Assembly (NCBI RefSeq): GCF_001485415.1
Contig: NZ_BCMQ01000024.1
Location: 1 to 51,748 of the forward strand
Length of the DNA stretch: 51,748 nt
DNA from: Myroides odoratimimus
GTDB taxonomy: Bacteria > Bacteroidota > Bacteroidia > Flavobacteriales > Flavobacteriaceae
Direction of reading: 5' to 3'
Shown: positions 17,629 through 26,437 of the stretch, piece after piece
Layout: each line of letters begins with the position of its first letter
How positions within the stretch are numbered: position 1 is the first letter of the stretch
Notes under the pieces: model-generated
Database searches by the model: none
What the model was told of the DNA's origin: nothing
Seen by the model: only the letters and a program-made list of their open reading frames with translations
Position numbers and translations under genes: made by a program

Positions 17629-18423
17629 ATGGAGAATCAATTGGGGTTAAGAACAGTTACTGTTACTAGGTATATTATGCCACTGCGAGAAGGAGGTTCA
17701 CTTCCTGCACTTGCAGATGCTGATGACGACTTTAAATATGTATTAAAATTTAGAGGAGCTGGTCATGGTATCAAAGCATTAATTGCTGAATTATTAGGTG
17801 GTTTAATCGCTAAGAAATTAGGGTTGAATGTACCTGAATTAGTCTTTGCTGAGCTAGATGAGGCTTTTGGTAGAACAGAAGCAGATGAAGAAATACAAGA
17901 TCTACTACAGTTTAGTAAAGGTTTAAATCTAGGTCTTCACTTCTTATCTGGAGCTTTGACTTACGACCCTTCTGCTTTAGAGATAGAAAGTAAATTAGCT
18001 TCTCAAATTGTGTGGCTAGATGCTTTTATCACCAATGTAGACCGTACATTTAGAAATACGAATATGCTAATCTGGCATAAAGAGTTGTGGCTAATAGATC
18101 ATGGCGCTTCTTTTTACTTCCATCATTCCTTTACGAATTGGGAAAAAAGTGCGTTGACTCCTTTCTCATTTATAAAGGATCACGTATTATTACCTGTGGC
18201 AAAAGAGCTAGATATAGTGGATAAAGAGTTTAAAGTATTACTTCAAGAAGAAGACCTTAAATGTATTACAGATCAGATACCTACTGATTGGTTAGAATGG
18301 GAAGAAAGCGATTTGACCCCTGAAGAGATAAGAAGTGTTTATTTCTCTTTTTTAAAGAACAGATTAGCGAATTCTGATCTATTTGTTAACGAAGCAAAAA
18401 AACATCAAGATGCAGGTATATGA
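17629..18423 (+). CDS. HipA-like protein kinase, no HipB partner
   Basis: This 264-residue stand-alone HipA-type kinase domain is shorter than toxin HipA (about 440). It shows the ATP-lysine strand YVLKFRGAGHG (about residues 36-46), the catalytic loop FITNVDRTFRNTNML (about 134-148; NxDRxxxNxN like HipA), and the metal-binding LIDHGASFYF (about 155-164). There is no HTH antitoxin gene next to it. Instead it overlaps a DUF3037 gene by 14 bases, a pairing known from many bacteria in which the HipA-like (HipA_2) kinase and DUF3037 protein occur together. Target and phenotype are unknown. It heads a + strand run that continues into the potassium uptake genes. Confidence 0.8.
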   Translation: MENQLGLRTVTVTRYIMPLREGGSLPALADADDDFKYVLKFRGAGHGIKALIAELLGGLIAKKLGLNVPELVFAELDEAFGRTEADEEIQDLLQFSKGLNLGLHFLSGALTYDPSALEIESKLASQIVWLDAFITNVDRTFRNTNMLIWHKELWLIDHGASFYFHHSFTNWEKSALTPFSFIKDHVLLPVAKELDIVDKEFKVLLQEEDLKCITDQIPTDWLEWEESDLTPEEIRSVYFSFLKNRLANSDLFVNEAKKHQDAGI

Positions 18424-18784
18424 GTATGCAATAATAAGGTACACTCCTAAAGTAGAACGAGAAGAGTTTATCAATATTGGGGTATTAGTATTCTGTAAGG
18501 CTAAGCGAATGTTGATCTCTTCATTTCATTTAGACAAGAAGAAGATTGAATGCTTCGAAAGCGAGTTAGACTTTGACACTTTAAAAGACCACGTAGATGC
18601 TTTTGAGCGCATCGCAAAGGGACAGTGTAAAATATCACCTATAGGAACTTTAGATGCGGCAGAACGCTTTAGATGGCTAACCGCTGTAAAGAGCTCTTGT
18701 ATACAATCTTCTCGTCCACATCCTGGTATGTCTGAAGATATGGAGGAAGTGTTAACTAGACTTTTTAAAGAATTAGTATTATAA
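18410..18784 (+). CDS. DUF3037 family protein
   Basis: This is a protein of about 124 residues starting MQVYEYAIIRYTPKVEREEFINIGVLVFC, the classic DUF3037 opening. I chose the ATG at 18410; one farther upstream would extend the overlap with the kinase and add residues not typical of the family. The rest is helical, with DTLKDHVDAFERIAKG and an acidic C-terminus. The stop is one base before the ktrB start. Function is unknown; the consistent coupling to the HipA-like kinase suggests a partner or regulator (inference). Confidence 0.8.
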   Translation: MQVYEYAIIRYTPKVEREEFINIGVLVFCKAKRMLISSFHLDKKKIECFESELDFDTLKDHVDAFERIAKGQCKISPIGTLDAAERFRWLTAVKSSCIQSSRPHPGMSEDMEEVLTRLFKELVL

Positions 18785-18785
18785 G

Positions 18786-20567
18786 ATGCCACTGTACTAC
18801 CTTAAAGATAAAATAATAAAGCAAACTACGTTCATCCTTAAAAGATTGCCTTTTTGGGTTAGTTTCATAGCGTTGTTTTTAATGATATACGATTTAGGTT
18901 TTAATACACTTAACGATTATCATTACCACTTAAATGTTTTTTACAATATTTGTTTGAGCATCGGGATGCTTGCTATCGTTAGACGTTATTTTAATAAAGA
19001 TAACCACGAGACTTTAGGAGTGAAGATATTTGACTGTTTTAGTATTGTATTGTTTTTAATCTTGATTATAGCCAGATGGCAGCCTGAGCATACTATAAGG
19101 TTCTTTGACAGCAATGCTGTTATTTCGTTTGGTTTATTCCTAATGTTAGTAAGGGAGTTTTCTGTCTTACAGTTAAACTTAAAACAGACTAGAATGAACC
19201 CTGCTCAGCTATTTGTTGTCAGTTTTCTATTAATCATTTTTATAGGAGCATTCATGCTTTCTTTCCCTAAAGCGACGAATACACCAGGTAGTATGCGTTA
19301 TATAGATGCTCTATTTACGGCTACGAGCGCTGTGTGTGTAACGGGGTTATCTACAGTAGATATCGGTGCGCAGTTCACTATATTTGGAAAGACGGTGATG
19401 ATCTTTTTAATGGAATGTGGGGGACTTGGAATCATGACCTTAGCGAGTTACTTTAGTTTTTTCTTTAGAGGAAAAGCCTCTTATGGAAATCAATTAGTAC
19501 TTAAGGATATGTCTTATATCGATAAACTAGGAGACGTATTCGCTACGCTGAAACGAATCATTATTATATCAGGTATTATACAGTTTATAGGGATGATCGC
19601 GATATTTATCAGTATACGCCATCAGCATTTTGAATCTTTGTTTGACAGAGTGTTTTTCTCTATTTTTCATGCTGTATCAGCCTTCTGTAATGCGGGATTC
19701 TCTACTTTACCAGAGAACTTGTACACTTTTGAATACCGTTTTAATTACCCATTGCATTTAATTATAGCAGGATTATTCATTATGGGAGGATTAGGATTCC
19801 CGATTGTATTTAATGTATACAAGTATGTAAAACACCTGATTATCAATAAGATTCTCCCTTTTAGCATGAAGGAAGCGAAGATTCATATTCCTCGTGTTAT
19901 TAATTTAAGTACTCGTATTATCTTAATCACTACAGCTGTATTAATCGTAGGAGGTACTGCAGTAGTCTATATCTCAGAATATAATAATACGCTAGCAGAG
20001 CACAGTGGCTTCGGAAAGTTAGTCACAGCATTCTTTACAGCTACTTCACCACGTACTGCGGGTTTTGCGACAGTAGATAATAATCTATTTACTACTTCTA
20101 CATTCTTGGTCGTGATTCTATTAATGTGGATTGGGGCATCACCAGTATCAACAGGAGGGGGGATTAAAACAAGTACTTTTGCTATCGCTGTCTTAAATAT
20201 CTGGGCCTTAATGAAAGGTAGATCTAGAATAGAAGTATACAGAAGAGAAGTGGATCAGCTGTCTGTACAACGTGCTTTTGCGATTATATTCTTATCTTTA
20301 TTTGTGATAGGAATAGCTATTTTTGCGCTCTCGTTTTTTGAGCCCAAGACAGATTTATTAAGATTAGCATATGAGGCATTCTCTGCTTATAGTACATCAG
20401 GATTAAGTACAGGGATTACAGCTCAGCTGACAGACCCTAGTAAAGTAACTCTGATTATGCTTATGTTTATTGGACGAGTGAGTATGCTTACCATTCTAAT
20501 AGCAATAAGCAAAAAAGAAAAATTAACGAATTATAGATATCCAACAGAAGAGATTCTGATTAACTAA
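18786..20567 (+). CDS. ktrB: KtrB/TrkH-type potassium uptake channel subunit
   Basis: This 593-residue polytopic membrane protein translocates K+ with a cytoplasmic RCK partner. The N-terminal ~120 residues carry several extra membrane segments; the TrkH/KtrB core follows, with four repeated membrane-pore-membrane units. Pore/selectivity Gly regions are visible at ATSAVCVTGLSTVD, AVSAFCNAGFSTLP, ATSPRTAGFATVD and AYSTSGLSTGIT, and the intramembrane gate loop SPVSTGGGIKTSTFA is present. The next gene, 8 bases on, is its RCK regulator, completing the pair. Coupling ion (Na+ or H+) cannot be decided. The gene begins one base after the DUF3037 stop, so the four genes are likely one transcript. 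Confidence 0.93.
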   Translation: MPLYYLKDKIIKQTTFILKRLPFWVSFIALFLMIYDLGFNTLNDYHYHLNVFYNICLSIGMLAIVRRYFNKDNHETLGVKIFDCFSIVLFLILIIARWQPEHTIRFFDSNAVISFGLFLMLVREFSVLQLNLKQTRMNPAQLFVVSFLLIIFIGAFMLSFPKATNTPGSMRYIDALFTATSAVCVTGLSTVDIGAQFTIFGKTVMIFLMECGGLGIMTLASYFSFFFRGKASYGNQLVLKDMSYIDKLGDVFATLKRIIIISGIIQFIGMIAIFISIRHQHFESLFDRVFFSIFHAVSAFCNAGFSTLPENLYTFEYRFNYPLHLIIAGLFIMGGLGFPIVFNVYKYVKHLIINKILPFSMKEAKIHIPRVINLSTRIILITTAVLIVGGTAVVYISEYNNTLAEHSGFGKLVTAFFTATSPRTAGFATVDNNLFTTSTFLVVILLMWIGASPVSTGGGIKTSTFAIAVLNIWALMKGRSRIEVYRREVDQLSVQRAFAIIFLSLFVIGIAIFALSFFEPKTDLLRLAYEAFSAYSTSGLSTGITAQLTDPSKVTLIMLMFIGRVSMLTILIAISKKEKLTNYRYPTEEILIN

Positions 20568-20575
20568 TATAGGAC

Positions 20576-21259
20576 ATGAAATATATTATTATTGGTTTAG
20601 GAAATTTTGGTGCATCATTAGCACAAAAACTTACAGAACAAGGAAATGAAGTAATAGGTGTAGACAAAAGTATGGCTAGGGTAGATGCTTATAAGGATAT
20701 GATATCTCATACTATCTGTCTAGACTCTACTGATCAATATATGATGTCTGGACTACCTCTAGCGAATACAGATATCGTGATCGTAGCAATAGGTGAAGAT
20801 CAAGGAGCTAATATTATGACTACGGCTGTTCTAAAAAATCTAAATGTGAAAAGGCTTATCAGTAGAGCTATTAGTCCTGTACATGAGAATGTCTTACAAG
20901 CCATAGGAGTAGATGAAATCGTACACCCTGAAGAAGAAACAGCAGAGAGATGGGCGAAGAAATTATGTATAAAAGGGGTAGTAGATTCTTATGAGATTAA
21001 CGGACGATACAGTATCGTAGAAATCACGGTGTCTGATCGTTTTGCTGGAAGAACATTAGGAGAGATAGGTTTTAGAACTAATTATAACTTAGTCGTTCTT
21101 ACAACACTTAAAGTCAAAGAAGAAAAGAGCTTTATCGGGATGCATAAGAAAATACATGAAGTACAAGGTATTGCTTCTTATGAAACAGTATTGAATAAAG
21201 GAGATATCATGGTTATTTATGGTGATAACAGAGATATTAAAAAAATATTAGCAGAATAA
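20576..21259 (+). CDS. ktrA: KtrA/TrkA-type RCK regulatory subunit
   Basis: This 227-residue cytoplasmic ring protein gates the KtrB channel in response to nucleotides. The N-terminal RCK Rossmann domain begins KYIIIGLGNFGASLAQKL with GxGxxG (residues 7-12), a conserved acidic residue after strand 2 (GVDKS) and the DIVIVAIGED segment. The C-terminal RCK_C domain (about 140-227) contains DRFAGRTLGEIGFR and ends in the GDIMVIYGDNRDI strand. It is a single-RCK form, matching KtrA rather than the duplicated TrkA of enterobacteria. It follows ktrB by 8 bases. Confidence 0.94.
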   Translation: MKYIIIGLGNFGASLAQKLTEQGNEVIGVDKSMARVDAYKDMISHTICLDSTDQYMMSGLPLANTDIVIVAIGEDQGANIMTTAVLKNLNVKRLISRAISPVHENVLQAIGVDEIVHPEEETAERWAKKLCIKGVVDSYEINGRYSIVEITVSDRFAGRTLGEIGFRTNYNLVVLTTLKVKEEKSFIGMHKKIHEVQGIASYETVLNKGDIMVIYGDNRDIKKILAE

Positions 21260-21276
21260 TCTAAAATCATAAAGAA

Positions 21277-22104
21277 ATGGGAGAGCAAGTTTTAAACGAT
21301 CTGTTTTGGTTAAAAGATAGAGCAGAGGAGATGCCAGTACTATTTGTGGGGCATGGCTCTCCTATGAATGCTATAGAGGACAATGAGTTCTCTCAATATT
21401 GGAAGAACTTAGGGAGACAATTGCCTAAGCCAGAAGCGATCTTAGTAGTCTCTGCCCATTGGTTAACAAAGGGAACACTAGTTACTGCTAATTCTACTTT
21501 AGAAACAATTCACGATTTTAGAGGTTTTCCAAAAGTGTTATTTGATGTTGAATACAATGTAAAAGGAAATCCTATTCTGGCAAATGAGATAACTCTTCTA
21601 AGCGAACATCAAGATATACACGAAGATTTAACTTGGGGATTAGATCATGGGGCATGGTCTATACTGTGTCATTTATTTCCTGAGGCAAATATTCCTGTAT
21701 TGCAATTAAGCATAGATTATTACAAAGGTCCTGAATATCATCTAGAAATAGGAAAACAATTAAAAGCCCTTAGAAAAAAAGGAGTATTAATAATAGGTAG
21801 TGGAAATATCGTACACAATCTATCTGCTCTAGACTGGCATAATATGAATAAAGACAATTATGCATTTGATTGGGCAATAGAGAGTAATGAATTAGTAAAA
21901 CAGGCAATCCTCGATAGATCTTTTACAGACCTATTAGATTATAAAAATAAAGGTGTAAGTATGCAATATGCAGTACCTACACCTGATCATTATTATCCGT
22001 TATTATATATTCTAGGTCTGACAAATAGTAGTGATAACATCCACATCTTTAATGATAAATATGTAGGTGGATCCTTAAGTATGACTTCTTACTTGTTTGG
22101 GTAA
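21277..22104 (+). CDS. ygiD: 4,5-DOPA-extradiol-dioxygenase-like protein (LigB fold)
   Basis: This 275-residue class III extradiol dioxygenase family protein corresponds to E. coli YgiD. Metal ligands of the family are visible: VGHGSPMNA (His near residue 26), VVSAHWLTKGT, and LDHGAWSIL. The substrate in the cell is unknown; YgiD can open the ring of L-DOPA in vitro. It begins 17 bases after ktrA, so it probably rides on the same transcript, though a functional link to K+ uptake is not apparent. It is convergent with the acetyltransferase gene two bases on, leaving no room for a conventional terminator. Confidence 0.9.
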   Translation: MGEQVLNDLFWLKDRAEEMPVLFVGHGSPMNAIEDNEFSQYWKNLGRQLPKPEAILVVSAHWLTKGTLVTANSTLETIHDFRGFPKVLFDVEYNVKGNPILANEITLLSEHQDIHEDLTWGLDHGAWSILCHLFPEANIPVLQLSIDYYKGPEYHLEIGKQLKALRKKGVLIIGSGNIVHNLSALDWHNMNKDNYAFDWAIESNELVKQAILDRSFTDLLDYKNKGVSMQYAVPTPDHYYPLLYILGLTNSSDNIHIFNDKYVGGSLSMTSYLFG

Positions 22105-22106
22105 GT

Positions 22107-22961
22107 TTAGTATAAGTACATTTCCATTTCTACTTGTTCTAGATAAGGTTCTCCACCTATAGATTTAAAGAAAGAATGAATACCAAAGTTTTGTCCATCT
22201 ATATTTGTGATATAGAAGTTTCTATCATTACCTATTAATTCTTTAATAAGATAAGAAGCTATTCCTTTACGTCTATATCCTTCTTTTACCCAAATTTGAA
22301 GGATTTTATTACTGCGTTGGTCATATATTAAATATCCTAATGTGGTAGTGCCATTAAGTGTTGCTTTGCGCATCGTTAGGCTAGTCTCAAAGTTATTCAC
22401 ACAGAACTCATTATTCTCCCATGTAGGGATAATATCTTTTTCTGCAAAATAGATAAGGTACTCATAATATGGCAAATTATTAATTTGCAAACCTTCTATT
22501 TCTTCAAACTTAGCACTTTTTACATTCGTTACCCCTTTAACTGAATTAACCACTCTCCACTTCTTAAAGCCTATTTTACGATAGGACTTACAAGCAGTTT
22601 CGTTAGAACTAATTACTTCCAGGTTAATCTTACGCATGTTAAAGCTCTTAAACAGTGGTATGGCATAATCATACATTTTAGTAGTCAAGTTATTTCCTCT
22701 AAACGAAGGTAATACTCCTGTACCCGCATTGTATAAGTAATCATTATTCTTACCATGAAGAATAAATCCAACTAATTCTTTATTACAAAAAGCCCCTACA
22801 GAAATTGTTAAATCGATTCCCTCAGCTTTAATTTTGTCTTTTAATTGTTCCAATGTTAATCGCATAGGAACAGTATAATCTGAAAAAGACTTGTTAAAAA
22901 CCAATAAAAGCTCTTCTAAGTTTATATTCTTTAAAAAACGATATTGAAAACTATAAGTCAT
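22107..22961 (-). CDS. Tandem GNAT acetyltransferase
   Basis: This is a 284-residue protein with two GNAT folds. The N-terminal one (about 1-140) has the acetyl-CoA loop in VLPSFRGNNLTTKMYDYA. The C-terminal one (about 190-284) has the loop WVKEGYRRKGIASYLIKELI. Both keep the R/Q-x-x-G-x-G/A-type signature, the second better (RRKGIA). The acceptor substrate is unknown. Its start overlaps by 11 bases the end of the nitronate monooxygenase gene, so they are co-transcribed and translationally coupled. Confidence 0.85.
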   Translation of the reverse strand: MTYSFQYRFLKNINLEELLLVFNKSFSDYTVPMRLTLEQLKDKIKAEGIDLTISVGAFCNKELVGFILHGKNNDYLYNAGTGVLPSFRGNNLTTKMYDYAIPLFKSFNMRKINLEVISSNETACKSYRKIGFKKWRVVNSVKGVTNVKSAKFEEIEGLQINNLPYYEYLIYFAEKDIIPTWENNEFCVNNFETSLTMRKATLNGTTTLGYLIYDQRSNKILQIWVKEGYRRKGIASYLIKELIGNDRNFYITNIDGQNFGIHSFFKSIGGEPYLEQVEMEMYLY

Positions 22962-23994
22962 ACACTTCCTTAATCAATTTATTTATAATATTTGACGATG
23001 AGTCTCTTCTGGCATAATGGGAATTAGTTCCGCACCAAAGAGAATTAAAATTATGAAATTTTTTTTGTTTTGCAAAACTTCTTAATTTTTGTGTTAAAAT
23101 ATTTTGAATAGGATACAAAGGTATGTTTTTATTATCATAATCTATCATTTTCACAAATTTATTAAGAATACCTCTAGCAAATTTACCAGAAAAAGACTTG
23201 GTCAAAACAGTTTCAACTGCCCCTCCTTTGTGTAAAAGATCTTTTTGATAGTCCATAGCAGTGCTTTCGTCCGCTGTAATAAATAGAGAACCATAACATA
23301 CCATAGCAGCTCCCTTATCTAAATAATTTCGACCAATTAGTCCATCGTATAAACCACCTGCTACAAATAAGGGTTTCTGTACGATAGGTAATACGCTATT
23401 AAACAATTCTTCTAATGGGAGGTTATCTTCTAAAGAATCTTTCAGAAAAGTACCTCTATGACCTCCTGCTTCGATACCTTGAAGAATAATAGCATCGATA
23501 CCCTTGTTATCTAAATAAATAGCTTCTTCTACTGTAGTGGCTGTACCTATTAAATATATATCTAGGTCGTGTAGTTCTTTTATCTCTTGATCTGTAAAAC
23601 AGCCAAAAGTAAAAGCAAGATAGGGAAGGCCTAGTTCTTTTACTACTTCTAGATTACCTTGATACGTCTCTTGATCAAAGTCGGTAATTGTAGTATGAGA
23701 ATATCCTATTTCCTTGCCTATCTCACTTAATGTATGTTGCATATCATCAATCTCTCTTTGATCAATATCAACTATAGGATTAAGAAACATATTAACGATA
23801 AAAGGCTTGTCTGTTAAAGACTGCGTTTTTCTGATTAACTCTCTGCTTAAGCCAGGAGGGAAGCCACCTAATGGAAGTGTACCTATACAACCTGAGTTAC
23901 TTACTGCTGCTACCATCTCTGGTGTAGCTACTCCTAACATAGGAGCTTGGCAAATAGCATAATCTGTACCGAAAATAATGTTTGCTTTTTTCAT
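22951..23994 (-). CDS. Nitronate monooxygenase-like FMN enzyme
   Basis: This 347-residue TIM-barrel flavoprotein of the NMO/2-nitropropane dioxygenase family oxidises alkyl nitronates, which detoxifies propionate-3-nitronate-like compounds. The N-terminus has CQAPMLGVATPEMVAAVSNSG (FMN-binding strand 1, about residues 15-35). The GIDAIILQGIEAGGHRG segment (about 165-181) carries the family His-x-Gly motif, and PLFVAGGLYDG plus MVCYGSLFITADES provide the phosphate-binding end. No signal peptide. The pathway is not revealed by neighbours. Related enoyl-reductase FabK proteins share the fold, but the sequence reads closer to NMO. Confidence 0.87.
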   Translation of the reverse strand: MKKANIIFGTDYAICQAPMLGVATPEMVAAVSNSGCIGTLPLGGFPPGLSRELIRKTQSLTDKPFIVNMFLNPIVDIDQREIDDMQHTLSEIGKEIGYSHTTITDFDQETYQGNLEVVKELGLPYLAFTFGCFTDQEIKELHDLDIYLIGTATTVEEAIYLDNKGIDAIILQGIEAGGHRGTFLKDSLEDNLPLEELFNSVLPIVQKPLFVAGGLYDGLIGRNYLDKGAAMVCYGSLFITADESTAMDYQKDLLHKGGAVETVLTKSFSGKFARGILNKFVKMIDYDNKNIPLYPIQNILTQKLRSFAKQKKFHNFNSLWCGTNSHYARRDSSSNIINKLIKEVYDL

Positions 23995-24005
23995 AATCTA
24001 TATTT

Positions 24006-25184
24006 TTAGAGTTCCATATCTCCTACGGGGTAATCTCCGAAATGATGAGAAAGATGAATAGTCTTATAGGTCAGTGTAGAATATTTATTAGAGAACAAGA
24101 TGATACATACATTATCTTTAGCTAGTCTTATATATGAAGAAGTATTTCCTCTCCACCAGCCATTGTGATACGTATATATATCGCCATTGTCCATCTCTAA
24201 TAATCTTATTCCTAACCCATAATTTCTATTTCCTTTTTTCTCAAAACTATATCCTTTAAACATTTCTTGTTTAAGGTCAGCACTTAGGAAATTATCAGAA
24301 TATAAAGCAGTATCTAACTTCAGAAAATCTCTAGGAGTGGTATAGATGTTTTTGTCTCCATAAGTTCCATCCATATAGTCCCATCTCATTAGTTTCTTCC
24401 CTCCAGAGAAAGATTGTGTTACTTCATTCTTTTTGCTTAGATCATCGAAAACAAAACTGTGGCTCATCTCTAACGGATCAAAGATTAACTCTCTTACAGT
24501 CTCTCTAAATGTCTTCTGAGTGATTCTCTCTACAATAGACGCTAATAATACATAGTTAGTATTACTATACGTAAATCGAGTATTAGGCGTGAAGTCTAGT
24601 GATACTCTCTTTTTATTAATTACTTTTATTACATCTTCATTTGTAACAGTGGTTTTATTATCCCAGATATTCTTATAATATCCATAATACCCCAAACCAC
24701 TTCTGTGACTTAACAAGGTTCTTACCGTTATCTCAGGATAAGGAAATCCTTCTATAATCTCAGATACGCTCTGGTTAAGGTCTAATCTACCACTGTCTAC
24801 TAATCTTAGAATAGTAACGGCTGTGATAACCTTACCAACAGAAGCAACATGCATAGAGGTCTCGCTTCCTATAGAGTCGTTTCCACTTCTATCTGATACT
24901 CCAGAATAGTTCTCATAAATAACCTGACCATTCTTAGCCACTAGGAAACTACCTGTATATCCGTTTTTATTAATATTATCGTTATAAAAATTCTCTATAA
25001 TATGAGCCTTCTCTAAAATATAATCTGTAGTAACTTCTGGAAACTCCACTTTATAAGGGTTATCCACACGTACATTATGTTCTTTTATGATAGGAATATT
25101 TGTAGCTAATTCTTTATTCTCTTGGCATGCATATAGAGATAATGCCGCCATTATTGTTATTGCAAAATATCTTTTATTAATCAT
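24006..25184 (-). CDS. Beta-lactamase-fold serine hydrolase, lipoprotein
   Basis: This 392-residue class C/penicillin-binding-type hydrolase is predicted to be anchored as a lipoprotein: MINKRYFAITIMAALSLYAC has a lipobox with Cys20. The S-x-x-K catalytic pair is SVGK (Ser115, Lys118), followed by the Y-x-N motif in RFTYSNTNYV (about residue 210). The third element of this family is probably HNGWWRG (about 338), replacing KTG. It may act on peptidoglycan peptides, D-amino esters or other esters; true beta-lactamase activity is unlikely but not excluded. It sits 12 bases from the monooxygenase gene on the same strand and is preceded by a terminator. Confidence 0.87.
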   Translation of the reverse strand: MINKRYFAITIMAALSLYACQENKELATNIPIIKEHNVRVDNPYKVEFPEVTTDYILEKAHIIENFYNDNINKNGYTGSFLVAKNGQVIYENYSGVSDRSGNDSIGSETSMHVASVGKVITAVTILRLVDSGRLDLNQSVSEIIEGFPYPEITVRTLLSHRSGLGYYGYYKNIWDNKTTVTNEDVIKVINKKRVSLDFTPNTRFTYSNTNYVLLASIVERITQKTFRETVRELIFDPLEMSHSFVFDDLSKKNEVTQSFSGGKKLMRWDYMDGTYGDKNIYTTPRDFLKLDTALYSDNFLSADLKQEMFKGYSFEKKGNRNYGLGIRLLEMDNGDIYTYHNGWWRGNTSSYIRLAKDNVCIILFSNKYSTLTYKTIHLSHHFGDYPVGDMEL

Positions 25185-25198
25185 TCGTTCTTCTAAGT

Positions 25199-25236
25199 AA
25201 AAGACCAGTTAGAGTGATTTTATAACTGGTCTTATT
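25199..25236 (-). terminator. Hairpin between C1 peptidase and serine hydrolase
   Basis: AAGACCAGTTA (25201-25211) pairs perfectly with TAACTGGTCTT (25223-25233). The minus-strand T-run is short (TTTTACTT). Confidence 0.65.
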
Positions 25237-25250
25237 TTAATATCTTATAA

Positions 25251-26366
25251 CTACTGTATTCTCAATTGTTCTTTCGTTTTTTTAAGTAATCCATCTTTGT
25301 GTAAAAGCACTGAAATAGACTTTAATTTCATGTATGGAATACTCATGTAAATATAACCATCATTTCCTACACGATCACTATTTGGTCCCCATGAATTTTT
25401 AACTTTATAGTAAATATTTCCTTTTTGATCTTTTACTTTTCCTACGATGTGCATGAGGTGATCATCTTGGGTATTAAAGTTATAAAACTCTTGTAATCTG
25501 TAATCAGCAGTAATCTCTTTCTCTTTAATAATCTCTGTTAAGCCTTTTTCTATATCAGCATTGTCATTAGGAATAAAAGCGATTCCGTATTTACCAGAGA
25601 AAGTCTTTTCTGAAACATCACAATCTAAAGAAAGTGTATAACCATTATCTAAAGCGTAATCAATATTAGCAATATACTCATCTAAAGGAAGATTATACAT
25701 ACTACCATTAGAGAAATTATCTGGAATATTAAGAATAAACGAAGAATAATTCTTTTTATTTTGGAAAGAAGAAATTGTTATATACTCATCAGGATTAAGG
25801 GTAGTCATTTTCAAGAAACTTTCAGGAGTATACTTTATACCTTGATAAGTAAACTCTTTAATATTACTTCCCATATACATATCTAATACGTGCTCAGTTA
25901 GTTCTTTCCAATTACTAGAAATAGGAGCGTCACTCTTAGCATAAGCATCTATTAGACTCTTTAATACCTTAAAAAGCTCTTTATGATCATAGGTTTCTTG
26001 TCCTACTAGCCCAGAATACGCTTCTACAGGAACTAATCCATAATCTCTCATACTGTTAATCACATCGTGAGCTAAACCACCTTCACCGAATTGAGTTTTA
26101 CCTTGTCTTAGAATGTAGTTTTCTATTTTTTTAGGATATGTATTTCTAACGTTATACATCTCAGAAAGGTCAATGTGCTTGTTGGTTTTTCTAATTATTT
26201 CAGATTCTAAGAATGAAGAAGTACTAAAGCTCCAGCAAGTTCCTGTTTTTCCTTGACTGATAACAGGTGTACCTTGAATATCTACAATGTTTTGAAAATC
26301 ATACTTTTGAGCATGTACTCCTAATCCTAAAAATAGGATAGATAGTGAGAATAGTGTTTTTTTCAT
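25251..26366 (-). CDS. C1-family cysteine peptidase (bleomycin-hydrolase-like)
   Basis: This is a 371-residue papain-fold peptidase of the aminopeptidase C/bleomycin hydrolase type. A signal peptide (MKKTLFSLSILFLGLGVHAQ) sends it out of the cytoplasm, unlike classical cytosolic PepC. The catalytic set is present: the oxyanion Gln and nucleophile Cys in SQGKTGTCWSFS (Cys44), His in DDHLMHIVGK (about residue 306) and Asn in KVKNSWGPN (about 325). Length is shorter than PepC (about 450), so the usual C-terminal arm may be absent. The gene is divergent from menB and is closed by a hairpin at 25199. The substrate is probably peptides in the periplasm. Confidence 0.9.
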   Translation of the reverse strand: MKKTLFSLSILFLGLGVHAQKYDFQNIVDIQGTPVISQGKTGTCWSFSTSSFLESEIIRKTNKHIDLSEMYNVRNTYPKKIENYILRQGKTQFGEGGLAHDVINSMRDYGLVPVEAYSGLVGQETYDHKELFKVLKSLIDAYAKSDAPISSNWKELTEHVLDMYMGSNIKEFTYQGIKYTPESFLKMTTLNPDEYITISSFQNKKNYSSFILNIPDNFSNGSMYNLPLDEYIANIDYALDNGYTLSLDCDVSEKTFSGKYGIAFIPNDNADIEKGLTEIIKEKEITADYRLQEFYNFNTQDDHLMHIVGKVKDQKGNIYYKVKNSWGPNSDRVGNDGYIYMSIPYMKLKSISVLLHKDGLLKKTKEQLRIQ

Positions 26367-26437
26367 GGATTATAATGTTTTGGAATGGCAATATAATGCA
26401 AAAAATAGGTTATTTTTACCCTAAATTAAAAAACATT

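Noticed and set aside
25251..26366. Toxin-like role for the secreted C1 peptidase
   Set aside because: No partner, immunity gene or T9SS C-terminal domain is visible; a plain periplasmic peptidase is the simpler reading.
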